From positions 1 through 29,286 of the forward strand of contig CALJUR010000024.1 of NCBI GenBank assembly GCA_937975765.1: a stretch of 29,286 nt of DNA, read 5' to 3'. Of the stretch, positions 6,736 to 14,361 are shown piece after piece. The DNA is from an uncultured Myxococcales bacterium (GTDB lineage: Bacteria > Myxococcota_A > UBA9042 > DTJE01). Positions within the stretch are counted from its first letter, which is position 1, and the number at the start of each line of letters is the position of its first letter. Position numbers and translations under genes: made by a program. The notes under the pieces are model-generated. The model worked only from the letters and a program-made list of their open reading frames with translations, searched no databases and was not told the DNA's origin.

Positions 6736-7215
6736 ATGCCGAACAAGGAAGCGAAGATCTTCCCGATGCCGCGTCGACGCCACTTCGCGCTGGACCGGAT
6801 TCCCGCCAGGTACCTGGTGAAGATTCGCAAGATGCTCGAGTCGGGGCGGACCTATCGCGATGTGTCCGAAGCGACTCGTGCGTGGGATTGCTACGTCCCT
6901 ATTTCGTCGATCTGCAGGTACTGGCTTCACGCGCGTCGCGTGGACCAGCGAGCGAAGCAACTCGCCCACGTCACCTCGGTTCCCGATCGCGTGCCGCGCC
7001 GAAAGCACTTCCGCGTGGACGAGTTCCCGCCCGCGACGAAGGTCTTTATCGACCAGGCCCTTCGTTCCGGCCTGACGTACAGGGAGATCGCTTCCCATCT
7101 CGGCGCTGCCGGCTACCCGATCGGCATCGCTTCGGTCTGCCGGTACGCCCAGACGCTGCGCCAGAAGGACGAAGACGCCCTGATCCAGGGCAACACGGCC
7201 CTTCCCCAGCGTTGA
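6736..7215 (+). CDS. Tandem DUF3486 (Mu gp27)-like HTH protein
   Basis: 159 residues from the ATG at 6736; an ATG at 6721 is possible, but 6736 has GGGA upstream. The protein is two copies of one unit. The first reads PRRRHFALDRIPARY then SGRTYRDVSEATRAW and ISSICRYWLHAR. The second reads PRRKHFRVDEFPPAT then SGLTYREIASHLGAA and IASVCRYAQTLR. Each unit resembles the DUF3486 family (phage Mu gp27, a small protein encoded near the terminase), with the RRKHxxxDxxP start, the YREI helix and the SxxCRY recognition helix. DUF3486 proteins normally have one unit, so the duplication is unusual. It follows the repressor by 42 bp on the same strand. With no terminase present, it may have been kept as a DNA-binding accessory or simply be residual. 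The function is not established from sequence. Confidence 0.5.
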   Translation: MPNKEAKIFPMPRRRHFALDRIPARYLVKIRKMLESGRTYRDVSEATRAWDCYVPISSICRYWLHARRVDQRAKQLAHVTSVPDRVPRRKHFRVDEFPPATKVFIDQALRSGLTYREIASHLGAAGYPIGIASVCRYAQTLRQKDEDALIQGNTALPQR

Positions 7216-7552
7216 AGCCGCTTGAAGGCACTCGCCGCTTGGTTTGAAAACCCGCTCGTCGGTTCTTCCGGTTTTCCATTTTGATTGGTGAACATCGCGA
7301 GATCCACGGCTGGATTTCCAAATTGACGTTCAGCCTGGCTGGGTTCCGTTCCAGACCGCAAGACCACGTGGATATTCAGTCCTGTGCCACCTTGATGCGG
7401 ATCAAACCGTAGCGAACCTCAGTCACGGTTTGGGTGGTAAACGACAATGGCGGGGATTGTATCCCGGACGGCCCCCGGGTTTGACCCCCGGGTCCCGCTG
7501 ACCCATAATTCGCCGCGCCCGGAACCGTTCCGGCGCACCCCTGGGAGGCCCG
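7216..7552. other. Noncoding right edge of the island and upstream region of the methyltransferase
   Basis: No gene was found. The left half is A/T-richer and holds two motifs facing those at the left edge. The right half returns to host-like GC. At 7367-7385 the stretch CGTGGATATTCAGTCCTGT loosely resembles the interior of the 62-bp repeat (CGTGGATTGCACGCCCTGT), 13 of 19 positions, possibly the displaced end of the broken third copy. Near 7484-7505 there are two CCCGGG-containing blocks. The methyltransferase ATG is preceded by GGGAGG. I see no recognisable S-adenosylmethionine or cobalamin riboswitch. Confidence 0.45.
7269..7330 (-). repeat. Candidate right-end transposase-binding motifs
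   Basis: Read on the minus strand, CAAAATGGAAAACC (around 7283-7270) and CAATTTGGAAATCC (around 7325-7312) are related motifs 42 bp apart, twice the 22-bp left-edge spacing to within 2 bp. They point inward opposite the left-edge AAAATGA motifs, as expected of the two ends of a transposing phage or an IS21-like element. Similarity between left and right motifs is modest. Confidence 0.3.
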
Positions 7553-9433
7553 ATGCCCGGACCGCTGCTGGATCGCCTGGCCGAAGGCCCGATCGTGTTC
7601 GACGGCGCGATGGGGACCCTGCTGTACAGCCGCGGGGTGTTCATCAACCGCAACTTCGACGAACTGAACCTCTCCCGCCCCGACATGGTCGTGAAGGTGC
7701 ACGAGGACTACCTCGTGGCCGGTGCGAACGTCCTGACGACGAACACCTTCGGCGCGAACGCCGCCCGGCTGGCGCGGTTCGGGCTGGAAGGCAAGGTGGG
7801 CGAGATCATCGCCGCGGGCGTGCGGCTGGCGAAGGGCGTGGCCGGCGACCGGGCGTTCGTGGCGGGCTCGATCGGGCCGACGGGCCTGATCGCCGACCCG
7901 TGGGACCCGCCGACGCTGGACCCCATCCGGGAGGCCATCCGCGAGGCCGCGCTGGCGATGCTGGAGGCCGGCGTCGACGCGATCGTGCTGGAGACGTTCC
8001 GCAGCCCGCTGGAGATGCAGGTGGCCCTGGAGACGGTGCGGGCCCTGGGGGACGTGCCGCTGTTCGCGACGATGGTCTTCGACCCGGACCGGCTGACCGG
8101 CGACGGCCTGACGCCCGAGAAGGCGGCCGCGCTGCTGGCCCGCTCGGGGGCCGACGTGGTCGGCGCCAACTGCGGCGAGGGCCCGTCCATCCTGGCCGAC
8201 GTGGGACGCCGGATGCTGGGCGCCGGGCGCCCGGTGCTGGTCCAGCCGAACGCGGGCCTGCCGCGCCGCGTCGAGGGGCGCGTCCTGTACATGACGACCC
8301 CCGAGTACTTCGGGGAGTACGCCAGGCGCTGCATCGCGAACGGCGTCCGCGCGGTGGGAGGGTGCTGCGGCACGGGTCCCGAGCACATCCGGCAGATCGC
8401 GGCCGAGGTCCGCATGGTCAGCGGCGGTCGCATCCACGTCGCCGAGGCTCCCGCCGGGGAGGTCGAAGGCGTCGCGCAGGGGCCGGCCACCGTGCCGATG
8501 GCCGAGCGGTCGGGGCTGGGGAAGGCCCTGGCCGAGGGCTTCGTGGTCAGCGTCGAGGTCGATCCCCCGCCCGGCATCGACCCCGCGAAGGCGCTGGAGG
8601 GCGCAAGGCTCCTGAAGGAGGCCGGCGTCCGGTTCGTGAACATCGCCGACGGGCCGCGGGCCACCGTCCGGATGTCGCCCTTGTCGCTGGCGGTCCTGCT
8701 GCGGCGCGAGGTGGACATCGAACCCATCCTGCACGTCACCTGCCGGGACCGGAACCTGCTGGGGCTGCAGTCGGACCTGCTGGGGGCCCACGCCCTGGGG
8801 CTGCGGGACCTGCTGATCATCACCGGCGACCCGGCGAAGCTGGGCGACTATCCCAGCGCCACGACGGTGTACGACCTGGACTCGATCGGGCTGCTGCGGC
8901 TGGTGGGCAACCTGAACCGCGGGATCGAGCCGTCGGGACGCAGGATCCCGTCGCCGACCGCCTTCGTGAAGGGATGCGGCGCCGAGCCCGGGGCCCTGGA
9001 CCTGGACCGCGAGGTCGAGCGGTTGCGCCGCAAGGTGGACGCGGGCGCCGAGTACGTGATGACCCAGCCGGTCTTCGACCCCGAGGTGATGGATCGCTTC
9101 CTGCATCGCGTCGCCGGGATCCGCGTGCCGATCCTGATGGGCCTGCTGCCGCTGGCGTCGTTCCGCAACGCCGAGTTCCTGCACAACGAGGTGCCGGGAA
9201 TGCGCATCCCGGCCCCGATCCGCCAGCGGATGGAACGGGCCGGCGGCGGGCCGTCGGGGCGCGAGGAAGGGGTGGGGATCGCGCGCGAGATGGCGCAGGC
9301 CTTCCTGCCGCGGGTGCAGGGCCTGTACCTGATGCCGCCCTTCGACCGGTACGAGACCGCGGTGGCCGTCCTCCAGGGACTGCCGATCCCCGCCGGAGGG
9401 AAAGGCCCGACGGAATCTCGGGACGACACTTGA
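7553..9433 (+). CDS. Bifunctional homocysteine S-methyltransferase / 5,10-methylenetetrahydrofolate reductase
   Basis: 626-residue fusion in methionine/one-carbon metabolism. Residues 1-290 are a Zn-dependent homocysteine methyltransferase barrel: VFDGAMGTLLYSRG (15-28), NTFGAN (64-69), GSIGPTG, and the three zinc cysteines at Cys207 (GANCGEGP) and Cys271/Cys272 (GGCCGTGP). Residues 320-612 are a MetF-type FAD reductase: VSVEVDPP (332-339), ADGPRA, HVTCRDRN (394-401), LIITGDPAK, and AEYVMTQPVFDP (499-510). The cobalamin-binding domains of full MetH are absent. The same arrangement is known in B. subtilis YitJ-type proteins. It would reduce methylene-THF and methylate homocysteine, but the methyl donor used by the N-terminal half cannot be read from sequence. 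The ATG is chosen for its GGGAGG site. It is immediately followed by rplM, whose promoter overlaps this gene's stop codon. Confidence 0.93.
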   Translation: MPGPLLDRLAEGPIVFDGAMGTLLYSRGVFINRNFDELNLSRPDMVVKVHEDYLVAGANVLTTNTFGANAARLARFGLEGKVGEIIAAGVRLAKGVAGDRAFVAGSIGPTGLIADPWDPPTLDPIREAIREAALAMLEAGVDAIVLETFRSPLEMQVALETVRALGDVPLFATMVFDPDRLTGDGLTPEKAAALLARSGADVVGANCGEGPSILADVGRRMLGAGRPVLVQPNAGLPRRVEGRVLYMTTPEYFGEYARRCIANGVRAVGGCCGTGPEHIRQIAAEVRMVSGGRIHVAEAPAGEVEGVAQGPATVPMAERSGLGKALAEGFVVSVEVDPPPGIDPAKALEGARLLKEAGVRFVNIADGPRATVRMSPLSLAVLLRREVDIEPILHVTCRDRNLLGLQSDLLGAHALGLRDLLIITGDPAKLGDYPSATTVYDLDSIGLLRLVGNLNRGIEPSGRRIPSPTAFVKGCGAEPGALDLDREVERLRRKVDAGAEYVMTQPVFDPEVMDRFLHRVAGIRVPILMGLLPLASFRNAEFLHNEVPGMRIPAPIRQRMERAGGGPSGREEGVGIAREMAQAFLPRVQGLYLMPPFDRYETAVAVLQGLPIPAGGKGPTESRDDT

Positions 9434-9458
9434 CTCCTCTTCCGGATTCGGGTACAAG
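9430..9458 (+). promoter_or_regulatory. Promoter of rplM-rpsI
   Basis: TTGACT (9430-9435), 17-bp spacer, TACAAG (9453-9458). The -35 box overlaps the TGA stop of the upstream gene. The predicted start near 9465 leaves a leader of about 30 nt with AGGGA before the rplM ATG. The match is good for sigma70 but untested. Confidence 0.5.
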
Positions 9459-9494
9459 AGGCGCCCTGTTGTTTGGAACGCGAGGTCAGGGACC

Positions 9495-9932
9495 ATGGCG
9501 ACTCAGAGTTTTTCGACGGGTGACGTGACCAAGCGCTGGTTCACCGTCGATATGGACGGCGTGCCCCTGGGTCGCGCGGCCGCCCGTATCGCGATGATCC
9601 TGCGTGGCAAGACCAAGCCGGAGTATACGCCGCACGCGGACGTGGGCGACTTCGTCATCGTGGTCAACGCCGACAAGGCGCTGCTGACCGGCAACAAGCT
9701 GGACCGGCAGTTGTGGCGCTGGCACACCACGTACCTGGGCAACCTCCGCGAGCGCACGCTGCGCCACATGATGGAGACGAAGCCCGAGTACATGATGTGG
9801 AAGGCGGTCCGCGGCATGCTGCCCCGCGGCGCGCTGGGCAACGCGATGCTGCGCAAGCTGAAGATCTACCGGGGCGCGGAGCATCCGCACGAGGCCCAGA
9901 AGCCCGAAGTCCTGGACATCACCAAGGTTTGA
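9495..9932 (+). CDS. rplM: 50S ribosomal protein L13
   Basis: 145 residues, the usual size for L13 (142 in E. coli). Family signatures are KRWFTVDMDGVPLGRAAARIAMILRGKTKPEYTPHADVGDFVIVVNADKALLTGNKLDRQLWRWHT. They are present through the central AVRGMLPRGALGNAMLRKLKIYRGAEHPHEAQKPEVL stretch, which is the L13 C-terminal hallmark. It binds 23S rRNA early in large-subunit assembly. It is followed after 11 bp by rpsI, the conserved bacterial L13-S9 pair, so the two are almost certainly cotranscribed. Start ATG with AGGGA upstream. Confidence 0.98.
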   Translation: MATQSFSTGDVTKRWFTVDMDGVPLGRAAARIAMILRGKTKPEYTPHADVGDFVIVVNADKALLTGNKLDRQLWRWHTTYLGNLRERTLRHMMETKPEYMMWKAVRGMLPRGALGNAMLRKLKIYRGAEHPHEAQKPEVLDITKV

Positions 9933-9943
9933 GCGAGGACACC

Positions 9944-10345
9944 ATGTCGGAAGTGAACCCGTCCCCCCTGTCCACCGGCCGTCGGAAGGAAGCCGCCGCG
10001 CGCGTCAAGCTGGTGCCCGGCACCGGCAAGATCACCGTGAACGGCCGGGAGGTCTCCGACTACTTCCATCGCCCGAACCACGTGGTGATGGTCCGCCAGC
10101 CCCTGACGATCATCGAGCAGGCCGAGGCCTTCGACGTGATCGCGACGGTTCGCGGCGGCGGCGAGACCGGCCAGGCCGGCGCGGTGCGGCACGGCATCGC
10201 CCGCTGCCTGTCGGCGATGAACACCGACGAGTGGCGCAGCCCGATCAAGAAGGCCGGCCTGCTGACCCGCGACCCTCGCGCCAAGGAGCGCAAGAAGTAC
10301 GGCCAGCCCGGCGCCCGCAAGCGCTTCCAGTACAGCAAGCGCTAG
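9944..10345 (+). CDS. rpsI: 30S ribosomal protein S9
   Basis: 133 residues. The S9 hallmarks are STGRRKEAAARVKLVPGTGKITVNGREVSDYF near the start, TVRGGGETGQAGAVRHGIARCL in the middle, and the basic tail LTRDPRAKERKKYGQPGARKRFQYSKR. Its final Lys-Arg reaches the P-site tRNA in the ribosome. The ATG at 9944 is preceded by GAGGAC and lies 11 bp after the rplM stop. In-frame upstream starts lie inside rplM and are ignored. No intrinsic terminator is obvious downstream; the next gene appears to have its own promoter. Confidence 0.98.
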   Translation: MSEVNPSPLSTGRRKEAAARVKLVPGTGKITVNGREVSDYFHRPNHVVMVRQPLTIIEQAEAFDVIATVRGGGETGQAGAVRHGIARCLSAMNTDEWRSPIKKAGLLTRDPRAKERKKYGQPGARKRFQYSKR

Positions 10346-10442
10346 GCCACCGCCCCGTCTCTCCTGTCCCTCTCCCTTCTCGAACCCCGGTACGAAAGGT
10401 TGCTTTCCACGGGATCTGCCGCGACTTCCGTCCGTCGGCGCG

Positions 10443-10472
10443 TTGGCTTGGCGGGGTGCGTCGCGATAGAAT
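10443..10472 (+). promoter_or_regulatory. Promoter of the MlaF-like/MCE operon
   Basis: TTGGCT (10443-10448), 18-bp spacer, TAGAAT (10467-10472). A start near 10479 gives a leader of about 25 nt to the TTG start codon at 10504, supporting that start. It has the same TTGGC...TAGAAT form as the promoters near 19138-19179. Confidence 0.55.
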
Positions 10473-10503
10473 CGGGGCCGCTTGGGCAGCGCGGGAGAGC
10501 GTC

Positions 10504-11271
10504 TTGGGTTCGCCGATCGTGTCCATCCGAGGGCTGCGGAAGTCGTTCGAGGACCACGCGGTCCTGAAGGGCGTGGACCTGGACGTCGAGGAGGGCGGCA
10601 TCACGGTGGTCATCGGTCCCTCCGGCTGCGGCAAGTCCGTGCTGGTCAAGCACGTCATCGGACTGCTGCGTCCCGACGAGGGGTCGATCGTGGTCGACGG
10701 CGAGGACATCACGCAGGTCTCCGAGCGGCAGATGACGGCGGTGCGCCGCAAGTTCGGGATGCTGTTCCAGCAGTCGGCGCTGTTCGACAGCATGACGGTG
10801 CTGGAGAACGTCACGTTCCCGCTGGTGGAGCACGCGCGGCTGTCGTATGCGAAGATGCGCGAGAAGGCGCTCGAACGGCTGGAGCAGCTGGGCCTGCACA
10901 ACGTCGAGGACAAGTTCCCGGCCGAGCTGTCCGGCGGCATGCGCAAGCGCGTCGGGCTGGCCCGGGCCACGATCCTGGAACCTCGGATCGTCATCTACGA
11001 CGAGCCGATGACGGGGCTGGACCCGATCATGTGCGAGAACGTCGAGGACATGATCCTGACGGCGCGGAAGCACCTGAAGATCACGTCCCTGGTCATCAGC
11101 CACGACATGGCGTCCACCTTCCGGATGGCGGACAAGGTGGCGATGCTGTTCAACGGGCGCGTCGAGGTGCAGGGGACGTCCGACGAGGTCCGCCACAGCC
11201 GCAACGAGGTCGTGCGGCGGTTCATCTACCTGTCGGGCACGGGCCCGCTGACGCTGGAGGGGGCGGGATGA
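10504..11271 (+). CDS. mlaF: ABC transporter ATP-binding protein, MlaF/Ttg2A type
   Basis: 255-residue ATPase of an MCE-linked lipid transporter at the inner membrane. It has Walker A GPSGCGKS (38-45), a Q-loop at FQQSALFDSMTVLENV (88-103), the signature ELSGGMRKRVGLARA (141-155), Walker B IVIYDEP (162-168), the D-loop GLDP and switch His200. The LFDSMTV and RPDEG-type motifs and the VVRRFIYLSGTGP end are typical of MlaF rather than general importers. I place the start at a TTG (10504) with GGGAG 6-7 nt upstream and a matching promoter. Longer frames run back into rpsI and are not family-like. Its stop overlaps the MCE gene's start (ATGA), indicating translational coupling. The MlaE-type permease that normally sits between these two is missing here. 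Confidence 0.9.
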   Translation: MGSPIVSIRGLRKSFEDHAVLKGVDLDVEEGGITVVIGPSGCGKSVLVKHVIGLLRPDEGSIVVDGEDITQVSERQMTAVRRKFGMLFQQSALFDSMTVLENVTFPLVEHARLSYAKMREKALERLEQLGLHNVEDKFPAELSGGMRKRVGLARATILEPRIVIYDEPMTGLDPIMCENVEDMILTARKHLKITSLVISHDMASTFRMADKVAMLFNGRVEVQGTSDEVRHSRNEVVRRFIYLSGTGPLTLEGAG

Positions 11272-12878
11272 CGTTCAAGCGCATCCGGGCACCGCTGCTG
11301 GTCGGCCTGGTGGCGATCGGGGGCGTGATCGCGTTCGTGGTCCTGTTCGGCACGGTCGAGCAGCCGACGGTCAAGAAGGGCGAAGGGTTCCGGGTGCACG
11401 CGGACTTCGAGGACGTGTCCGGCCTGGCGTCCTACAGCCGGGTGACCGTGTCGGGAATCCCCGTGGGTACCATGGAGTCGATCGAACTGGTCACGCTCCC
11501 GGGCGGCCTGACCAAGGCCCGCGTCACGATCCGGATGAAGGACGACATCGTGCTGTTCGCGGGCATCCCGGGGCCGGGCGGCGCGATCGTGCACGCGGCC
11601 ACGATCACGCGGCGTGCCGCGACGATGCTGGGCGACTACTACCTGGAGATCACCCCCGGCGCGGCGGGCGAGCACCTGAAGGAGGGGGACGCGATCCCGA
11701 ACGTGGTGGGCGACGCCGGCCTGATGGCGATCGCGAACCGGCTGGAGAAGTCCGCGGACACGTTCGGCAAGGCGCAGAAGATCGCGGACAACATCGAGGT
11801 CATCACCGGGTCGCTGGCCGGCCAGCTGGGCGGCGAGAGGGGCGCCGAGCGTATCGACCGGGTGCTGGACGACGTCGCGAAGTCCGCGGAGGCGATCGCG
11901 AAGGTCGCGGTGGACGTCCAGCGGTTCGTCGCGAAGGAAACGGGCGGCGCGCAGGGCGGGCAACTGGACCGCATCGCCGCCAACGTGGAACGGTTCAGCC
12001 GGGACGCGGCCCGCATCAGCACGGCGTCGGCCGAGAGCCTGGCGGCGTCGATCAAGAACATCGAGGCCATCACGCGCGACCTGAGGGACGCGATGCACGG
12101 GCCGGGGTCGGACCAGCGGGTCAGCCGGATCGACGAGACCCTGGACCGGCTGAACCAGTCGCTGACGAACCTGCAGGAGGCCACGCTGGCGGTGGCCAGC
12201 ATCGCGAAGAAGATCGACGACGGGAAGGGCTCGATCGGCAGCCTGGTCAACGACGACACGGTCGTGAAGAAGGTCGAGGGCGTCGTCGACGACGTCGGCG
12301 GGCTGGTCAAGTCGGTGTCGGACCTGAAGACCCAGATCGGCTTCCGCAGCGAGTTCAACCTGTACCAGCGCGCGCTGAAGAACTACCTGACCCTGCGCAT
12401 CCAGCCGGACAAGACGAAATACTTCCTGATCGAACTGGTCTTCGACCCGCGCGGCAAGACCACCACGACCGAGCGGCTGACGTTGACCAACGACCCGCGC
12501 CTGCCCGGCGCCGTCACCGAGCGCATCACCGAGACGAAGGACGACCAGGTCAAGTTCACGCTGGAGTACGCCCGGCGGTACGCCTTCTGGACGGGCCGGT
12601 TCGGCCTGATGGAGAACACCGGCGGCGTGGGCATGGATGTCGAGTTCTTCAAGGACGCGCTGAAGATCTCGGCGGACGTGTTCGACTTTTCGGCGGACAA
12701 GTGGCCGCGCCTGAAGGGGTCGGTAATGTACACCCTGTTCGACGTCTTCTTCGTGACCGCCGGCGTGGACGACGTCATCAACCAGCGCGGCCGCGACTAC
12801 TTCGTCGGCGCCGGCTTCCGCTTCACCGACAAGGACATCAAGACGCTGCTGTTCACCGTCGGCATGCCCGACCTGTGA
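11268..12878 (+). CDS. mlaD: MCE (MlaD-family) protein with C-terminal beta-rich, barrel-like domain
   Basis: 536 residues. An N-terminal membrane anchor spans about 8-29, and an MCE domain spans about 40-132 (GFRVHADFEDVSGLASYSRVTVSGIPVGTM, ending LGDYYLEITPG). A long helical, coiled-coil-prone region of about 150-350 contains repeated NxExI/IAxxV patterns and the DDGKGSIGSLVNDD motif common in longer MlaD proteins. The last 180 residues (about 358-536) are alternating beta strands: LYQRALKNYLTLRIQP, KYFLIELVFDPRGK, VKFTLEYARRYAFWTGRFGLMENTGGVGMDVEF, and a closing YFVGAGFRFTDKDIKTLLFTVGMPDL. That end resembles an outer-membrane beta-barrel segment. I infer a protein reaching from inner to outer membrane for phospholipid transfer. 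It overlaps the ATPase gene by 4 bp; GGAGG precedes its ATG. Confidence 0.88.
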   Translation: MTFKRIRAPLLVGLVAIGGVIAFVVLFGTVEQPTVKKGEGFRVHADFEDVSGLASYSRVTVSGIPVGTMESIELVTLPGGLTKARVTIRMKDDIVLFAGIPGPGGAIVHAATITRRAATMLGDYYLEITPGAAGEHLKEGDAIPNVVGDAGLMAIANRLEKSADTFGKAQKIADNIEVITGSLAGQLGGERGAERIDRVLDDVAKSAEAIAKVAVDVQRFVAKETGGAQGGQLDRIAANVERFSRDAARISTASAESLAASIKNIEAITRDLRDAMHGPGSDQRVSRIDETLDRLNQSLTNLQEATLAVASIAKKIDDGKGSIGSLVNDDTVVKKVEGVVDDVGGLVKSVSDLKTQIGFRSEFNLYQRALKNYLTLRIQPDKTKYFLIELVFDPRGKTTTTERLTLTNDPRLPGAVTERITETKDDQVKFTLEYARRYAFWTGRFGLMENTGGVGMDVEFFKDALKISADVFDFSADKWPRLKGSVMYTLFDVFFVTAGVDDVINQRGRDYFVGAGFRFTDKDIKTLLFTVGMPDL

Positions 12879-12902
12879 CCCCTTCGCGTCCTCCGGGACC
12901 CC

Positions 12903-12931
12903 GGGACATTCCGCCTCGGTCGTGGTAGACT
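12903..12931 (+). promoter_or_regulatory. Candidate promoter of the NtrC-family regulator
   Basis: GGGACA (12903-12908), 17-bp spacer, TAGACT (12926-12931). The predicted start near 12938 sits shortly before the GTG at 12951. The -35 box is weak (four of six). Confidence 0.35.
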
Positions 12932-12950
12932 GCCGCGTCCGTCTCGGTGG

Positions 12951-14354
12951 GTGCCCGTGGAGGATCCGAGGGAAAACGGGATGCCGGAAGGGGAGCGCAA
13001 GCCCTCCGTGCTGGTCATCGACGACGAGCAGGAGATGTGCGAGCTGCTGGTCGACTTCCTGGCCCGGTCCGGATACGACGCCGACGGGGCCCGGGGCGGC
13101 TTCGAGGGGCTGGACAAGATCCGGGCCGGCGACTTCGACGTGGTCGTGACCGACCTGCGCATGCGGGAAGGCGACGGCATGGACGTCCTGAACGGCGTCA
13201 AGGCCGAGCGCCCGGACCTGCCGGTCATCATCGTGACGGCCTTCGCGTCCATCGACCGCGCCATCGAGGCGATGAAGGCGGGCGCGTTCTACTTCGTCAC
13301 CAAGCCCTTCAAGATGCGGGAGATGGAGGCGCTGGTCGCGAAGGCGGTCGAGCAGCGGCGCCTGGTCCAGGAGAACCGCAGGCTGCGGCGCGAGGTGGGC
13401 GACCGGTTCGGCATCCAGCGGATGATCGGGCGCAGCAAGGCGATGCGCGAGGTGTTCCGTCTGGTCGAGCTGGTCGCCGACTCGATGAGCAACGTGCTGA
13501 TCCTGGGCGATTCGGGCACCGGCAAGGAACTGGTGGCGCGGGCGGTCCATTTCGGCGGCCGGCGCGCGCACGGCCCGTTCGTGCCGGTGAACTGCAGCGC
13601 GATCCCGGAGGGCCTGCTGGAGAGCGAACTGTTCGGGCACGCGAGGGGCGCCTTCACGGGGGCGTACACCGCGCGTCGCGGGCTGTTCGCGGAGGCCTCG
13701 GGCGGCACGCTGTTCCTGGACGAGATCGGCGACATGGGCATGGCGCTGCAGGCCAAGCTGCTGCGCGTGCTGCAGGACCGCGAGGTGCGGCCGGTGGGCT
13801 CGTCGAAGTCCGCGCCCGTGGACTGCCGCATCATCGTGGCCACCCACCGGGACCTGAAGGCGGCGGTGCGCGACGGGACCTTCCGGGAGGATCTGTACTA
13901 TCGCCTCAGCGTCATCCCGATCCGGCTGCCCTCGCTGTCCGAGCGGGTCGAGGACATCCCGATGCTGGTGGACCACTTCCTGAAGGCCTTCGCGTCCCGG
14001 ACCGGGTCCGCGCCCAAGCGCCTGACGCCGCGGGCCATGGACGCGCTGGTCGGCCGGCCGTGGGAGGGCAACGTCCGCGAACTGGAGAACATCGTCGAGC
14101 GCCTGGTGGTGCTGACGCATGCGGACGTGATCGACGAGGACGACCTGCCCGCGCCGTCGACCAGCGAGTCGCCCTCCGCCCCGTGGCCGATGCACGGCCC
14201 GCTGCCGCCTCTGCGCGAGGTGGAGCGCCGGTACATCCTGCACGTGCTGCAGCAGACCGGCGGCAACAAGGAGCGCGCCGCCCGCATCCTGGGCATCAAC
14301 CGCCGCACCCTGTACCGGCAGCGCGAGCGCTGGGCCGAGCGCGGCGAGTCCTGA
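12951..14354 (+). CDS. NtrC-family sigma54-dependent response regulator
   Basis: 467 residues if the GTG at 12951 is used, or 457 from the ATG at 12981, which has GAGGG upstream. Numbering here is from the GTG. Receiver domain: acidic pair Asp24-Asp25, phosphoacceptor Asp68 in VVVTDLRM, Thr96 and Lys118 (TKPF). AAA+ domain: Walker A GDSGTGKE (186-193), the sigma54-contacting loop GAFTGA (233-238), Walker B LFLDEIGD and the RPWEGNVRELENIVER sensor region. C-terminal Fis-type HTH: GGNKERAARILGINRRTLYRQRERW. It should drive open-complex formation at sigma54 promoters when phosphorylated. No histidine kinase is adjacent, so it is an orphan in this window. I see no clear sigma54 promoter (GG-N10-GC with the right consensus) nearby, so targets are unknown. 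Confidence 0.95.
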   Translation: MPVEDPRENGMPEGERKPSVLVIDDEQEMCELLVDFLARSGYDADGARGGFEGLDKIRAGDFDVVVTDLRMREGDGMDVLNGVKAERPDLPVIIVTAFASIDRAIEAMKAGAFYFVTKPFKMREMEALVAKAVEQRRLVQENRRLRREVGDRFGIQRMIGRSKAMREVFRLVELVADSMSNVLILGDSGTGKELVARAVHFGGRRAHGPFVPVNCSAIPEGLLESELFGHARGAFTGAYTARRGLFAEASGGTLFLDEIGDMGMALQAKLLRVLQDREVRPVGSSKSAPVDCRIIVATHRDLKAAVRDGTFREDLYYRLSVIPIRLPSLSERVEDIPMLVDHFLKAFASRTGSAPKRLTPRAMDALVGRPWEGNVRELENIVERLVVLTHADVIDEDDLPAPSTSESPSAPWPMHGPLPPLREVERRYILHVLQQTGGNKERAARILGINRRTLYRQRERWAERGES

Positions 14355-14361
14355 CCCCGCC

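Larger units (their letters stand above)
2566..7350. mobile_element. Decayed Mu-like prophage or phage island
   Basis: The segment between pdxA and the methyltransferase gene differs from both flanks. Its genes and especially its control region are visibly richer in A/T, its codon use is less GC-biased, and its products are phage types: an HTH regulator, an XRE repressor, a BRO-family antirepressor domain, tail-fibre and lectin-fold tail proteins, and a DUF3486-like protein. The left edge coincides with loss of the third 62-bp repeat copy. Near each edge lie pairs of short motifs that could be transposase-binding sites. No transposase, integrase, terminase, portal or capsid gene is present, so it is a remnant or a cargo-only element. 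The exact ends are inferred. Confidence 0.6.

Noticed and set aside
2566..7350. IS21-family insertion sequence
   Set aside because: The edge motifs recall IS21 ends, but no istA/istB genes or fragments are inside; kept only as a possible origin of the ends.
7430..7552. S-adenosylmethionine or cobalamin riboswitch before the methyltransferase gene
   Set aside because: No conserved core or paired stems of either class can be recognised; only short CCCGGG blocks are present.
10231..10503. Longer N-terminus of the MlaF-like ATPase
   Set aside because: The extension overlaps rpsI out of frame and is not family-like; a TTG with GGGAG and an upstream promoter explains the gene.
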